Source: Triplophysa rosa (lineage: Eukaryota > Chordata > Actinopteri > Cypriniformes > Nemacheilidae). Taken from it: a stretch of 64,000 nucleotides of DNA. Shown in pieces: positions 62,470 to 64,000 of this stretch (its first letter is position 1; the number at the start of each line of letters is the position of its first letter). Location: contig NC_079910.1 in NCBI RefSeq assembly GCF_024868665.1, positions 10,264,976-10,328,975 of the forward strand, read 5' to 3'. The notes below the pieces were generated by a model. That model worked only from the letters and a program-made list of their open reading frames with translations, made no database searches and was not told where the DNA came from. Position numbers and translations under genes: made by a program.

Positions 62470-63123
62470 ATATTTAGTATAGGCTACTGTGGTCCTTTTA
62501 GCTTTGCATTATGCGCTTAAGGTGATCCAGACACTTACGTCTTGCTGAACAAATTGGTTCAATATTTAAAAGCGCTGGTTAATGGGCCAGCAGGTTTATA
62601 AGGGATGTTACTAAAAGGCACATGTCAAACACAGTGCAGAAGCCCGAGTTCTCCTCCCCCGGTCCGTGCTGTTGCGGCTAATGCATCGGAGAAAATTGTA
62701 TGGCTTTGCTAATACATCCTCTCCTCCCCGCCTCTCTCATTCCTCACACTAATGCACTTACAAATGGACAAACCAGACTGGAACCAGACTCCGAGTGAGT
62801 ATGTGTATGTGTATACTGTGGGGGTGTGTGTACACTTTGCTCTTGTAGATGACTGCTCTGAAAAAAGGGCATTACCAAAATATGTGCAATATTCCAGGAG
62901 GCACTACATAATCCGCTCACGGCTCACACAGTACCCAGGCAATAAAGCACAGGTATGAAGTGTGTTAGCTCCATGTCACATCATTACAGCGAAAGCTTTT
63001 GTCTAATTAGCAGTGTCAGTCTCCAGTCAGCAGGGACAAACCAATAAGGCTTCATTCTTTTATAAGAAACCATCTTAGTTTCCCTCTTTACTATTAGTAG
63101 CTTTACTAATACACTCACTGAGC
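62470..63123. other. Single-copy DNA with no gene seen
   Basis: Block 62500-62760 is of mixed composition; no exon or repeat boundary is supported. Confidence 0.3.
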
Positions 63124-63157
63124 GTGTGTGTGTGTGTGCGTACTTGTCTGTGTACGT

Positions 63158-63193
<36 letters not shown>
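63124..63193 (+). repeat. (GT)n microsatellite
   Basis: GT repeats interrupted by GCGTACTTGTCTGTGTACGTAC in the middle of the tract. Confidence 0.93.
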
Positions 63194-63194
<1 letters not shown>

Positions 63195-63298
63195 GCTATG
63201 TCTATGTGTGTTAGTACGTGTGCATATTGTGTGTGTGGAGTGTTTTGTATGTGGGTATGTCTGTCTTCTGTGTTTTCAACTTTTTCTTGTTTTTGCAG

Positions 63299-63407
63299 GT
63301 ACAACTTTAATTATTTTGTTTATAGTCAATATGTCTCATGTACAGCTGCTTTGTAACAATGAAAATTGTAAAAAGCGCTATATAAATAAAGTTGAGTTGA
63401 GTTGAGC
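63299..63407 (+). mobile_element. Retroposon 3' tail with TTGAG repeats
   Basis: The sequence GTACAGCTGCTTTGTAACAA, then AAAGCGCTATATAAATAAAG and a TTGAG tandem is the 3' end shared by certain fish LINEs and the SINEs that use them. Only the tail is seen; the 5' part is missing. Confidence 0.7.
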
Positions 63408-63960
63408 AGCCAAGCGGCCATGAGGTTCACTGTTAAAACATAAACAGCAGTTTGCTATTTCCCTCCCTTGCGCTCTCTCCATACGTCATGGAAGCCTATA
63501 GTAATGCTTTGGTTCTTTCACTCCTTAACATCTGCTTTGGCACAGCTCTGATCTGGGAGGACATCTTGGAGAAATTTGGATAAGGGTCCTATAATTCTTA
63601 AACATGTTGCTTCAAGCTGACGGGAGTTTCATGAGCTGTGCTGTGAAACAGTGTCTCGTCTCAACTACATGGCGAAATGCAGCAATGAAACCAAAGCTAA
63701 TGTCATTCTGTTACATGTGAGCCTTATTTGTTCACATTAAAAAGTGCTGATTGAAACTGTACTTGCGTTTTCATTATTGAGTGAATAACAAGGGAACTAG
63801 CCTGTTTTATATAAATATGTAGAAACGCATCATATTCACCAAAGGTTGAATGTTTAGTAACATATACATATACATCCATAACAGTTCATGGCAGTATAGT
63901 AGACATGGGATGGGTAATACTCACAGATTTCTTAAGGTACAAATTTCTTTAATATACACT
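63408..63960. other. Single-copy DNA with no gene seen
   Basis: No repeat or exon recognised. Confidence 0.3.
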
Positions 63961-64000
63961 TAGGGCTGCCACAACATCAGGTTTTCACTTCACGGTTATC
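63961..64000 (+). mobile_element. Start of a hAT element cut by the window edge
   Basis: It begins TAGGGCTGCCACAACATCAG and continues TTTTCACTTCACGGTTATC, a common fish hAT terminus. The rest lies outside the window. Confidence 0.6.

Overview
This 64-kb window looks like teleost nuclear DNA, probably from a cyprinid-type fish. The call rests on the repeats: many short cut-and-paste DNA transposons (hAT, Tc1/mariner, PIF/Harbinger-like and TTAA-flanked), tRNA-derived SINEs of fish type, a LINE 3' end, long (CA)n tracts, and AT-rich single-copy DNA between them. There is no operon structure or dense coding. The only complete coding region I can defend is the Tc1-type transposase at 1511-2524. 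I recognise no host protein-coding exon. The window therefore reads as intergenic or large-intron DNA, possibly the regulatory landscape of a developmental gene; that last point is inference.

Layout. At 1-3.3 kb a TTAA-type MITE remnant is followed by a hAT element (836-3261) carrying an ~84-bp tandem repeat, and an intact Tc1-like transposon (1285-2854) sits inside that hAT. At 6.3-10.4 kb a palindromic MITE is followed by a nest of hAT elements. The outer copy (6521-10404) contains a long-TIR element (6820-7975) and a second hAT (8446-10133), which itself contains a third (9265-9715). Each hAT has its own 8-bp target-site duplication. From 10.4 to 29 kb the DNA is mostly single-copy, with a G-quadruplex-type tract (12859), a ~180-bp (CA)n (16366), a SINE (about 19.1 kb) and a CpG-rich promoter candidate (23.85-24.26 kb).

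From 29 to 58 kb many copies of one GTGAACTAT-ended MITE family occur, along with SINEs, a LINE 3' end (38.5-39.2 kb), a hAT inside a MITE (35277-35737), and a compound locus at 42.9-45.5 kb. There a hAT with tandem CRE sites interrupts a repeat that carries an exon-like coding fragment. A further nested hAT lies at 46.4-47.6 kb and a Harbinger-like MITE at 56.8-57.3 kb. From 57.6 kb to the end the DNA is largely single-copy, with a hAT at 61.2-62.5 kb, (GT)n, a retroposon tail, and the first 40 bp of another hAT at the window edge.

Working together: only the Tc1 copy encodes its own transposase here. The hAT, Harbinger and TTAA elements show no transposase ORF, so they would have depended on enzymes made elsewhere. 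The nesting gives a relative order of insertions. Boundaries supported by target-site duplications are firm. Family names, conserved-noncoding guesses and the promoter call are less so.
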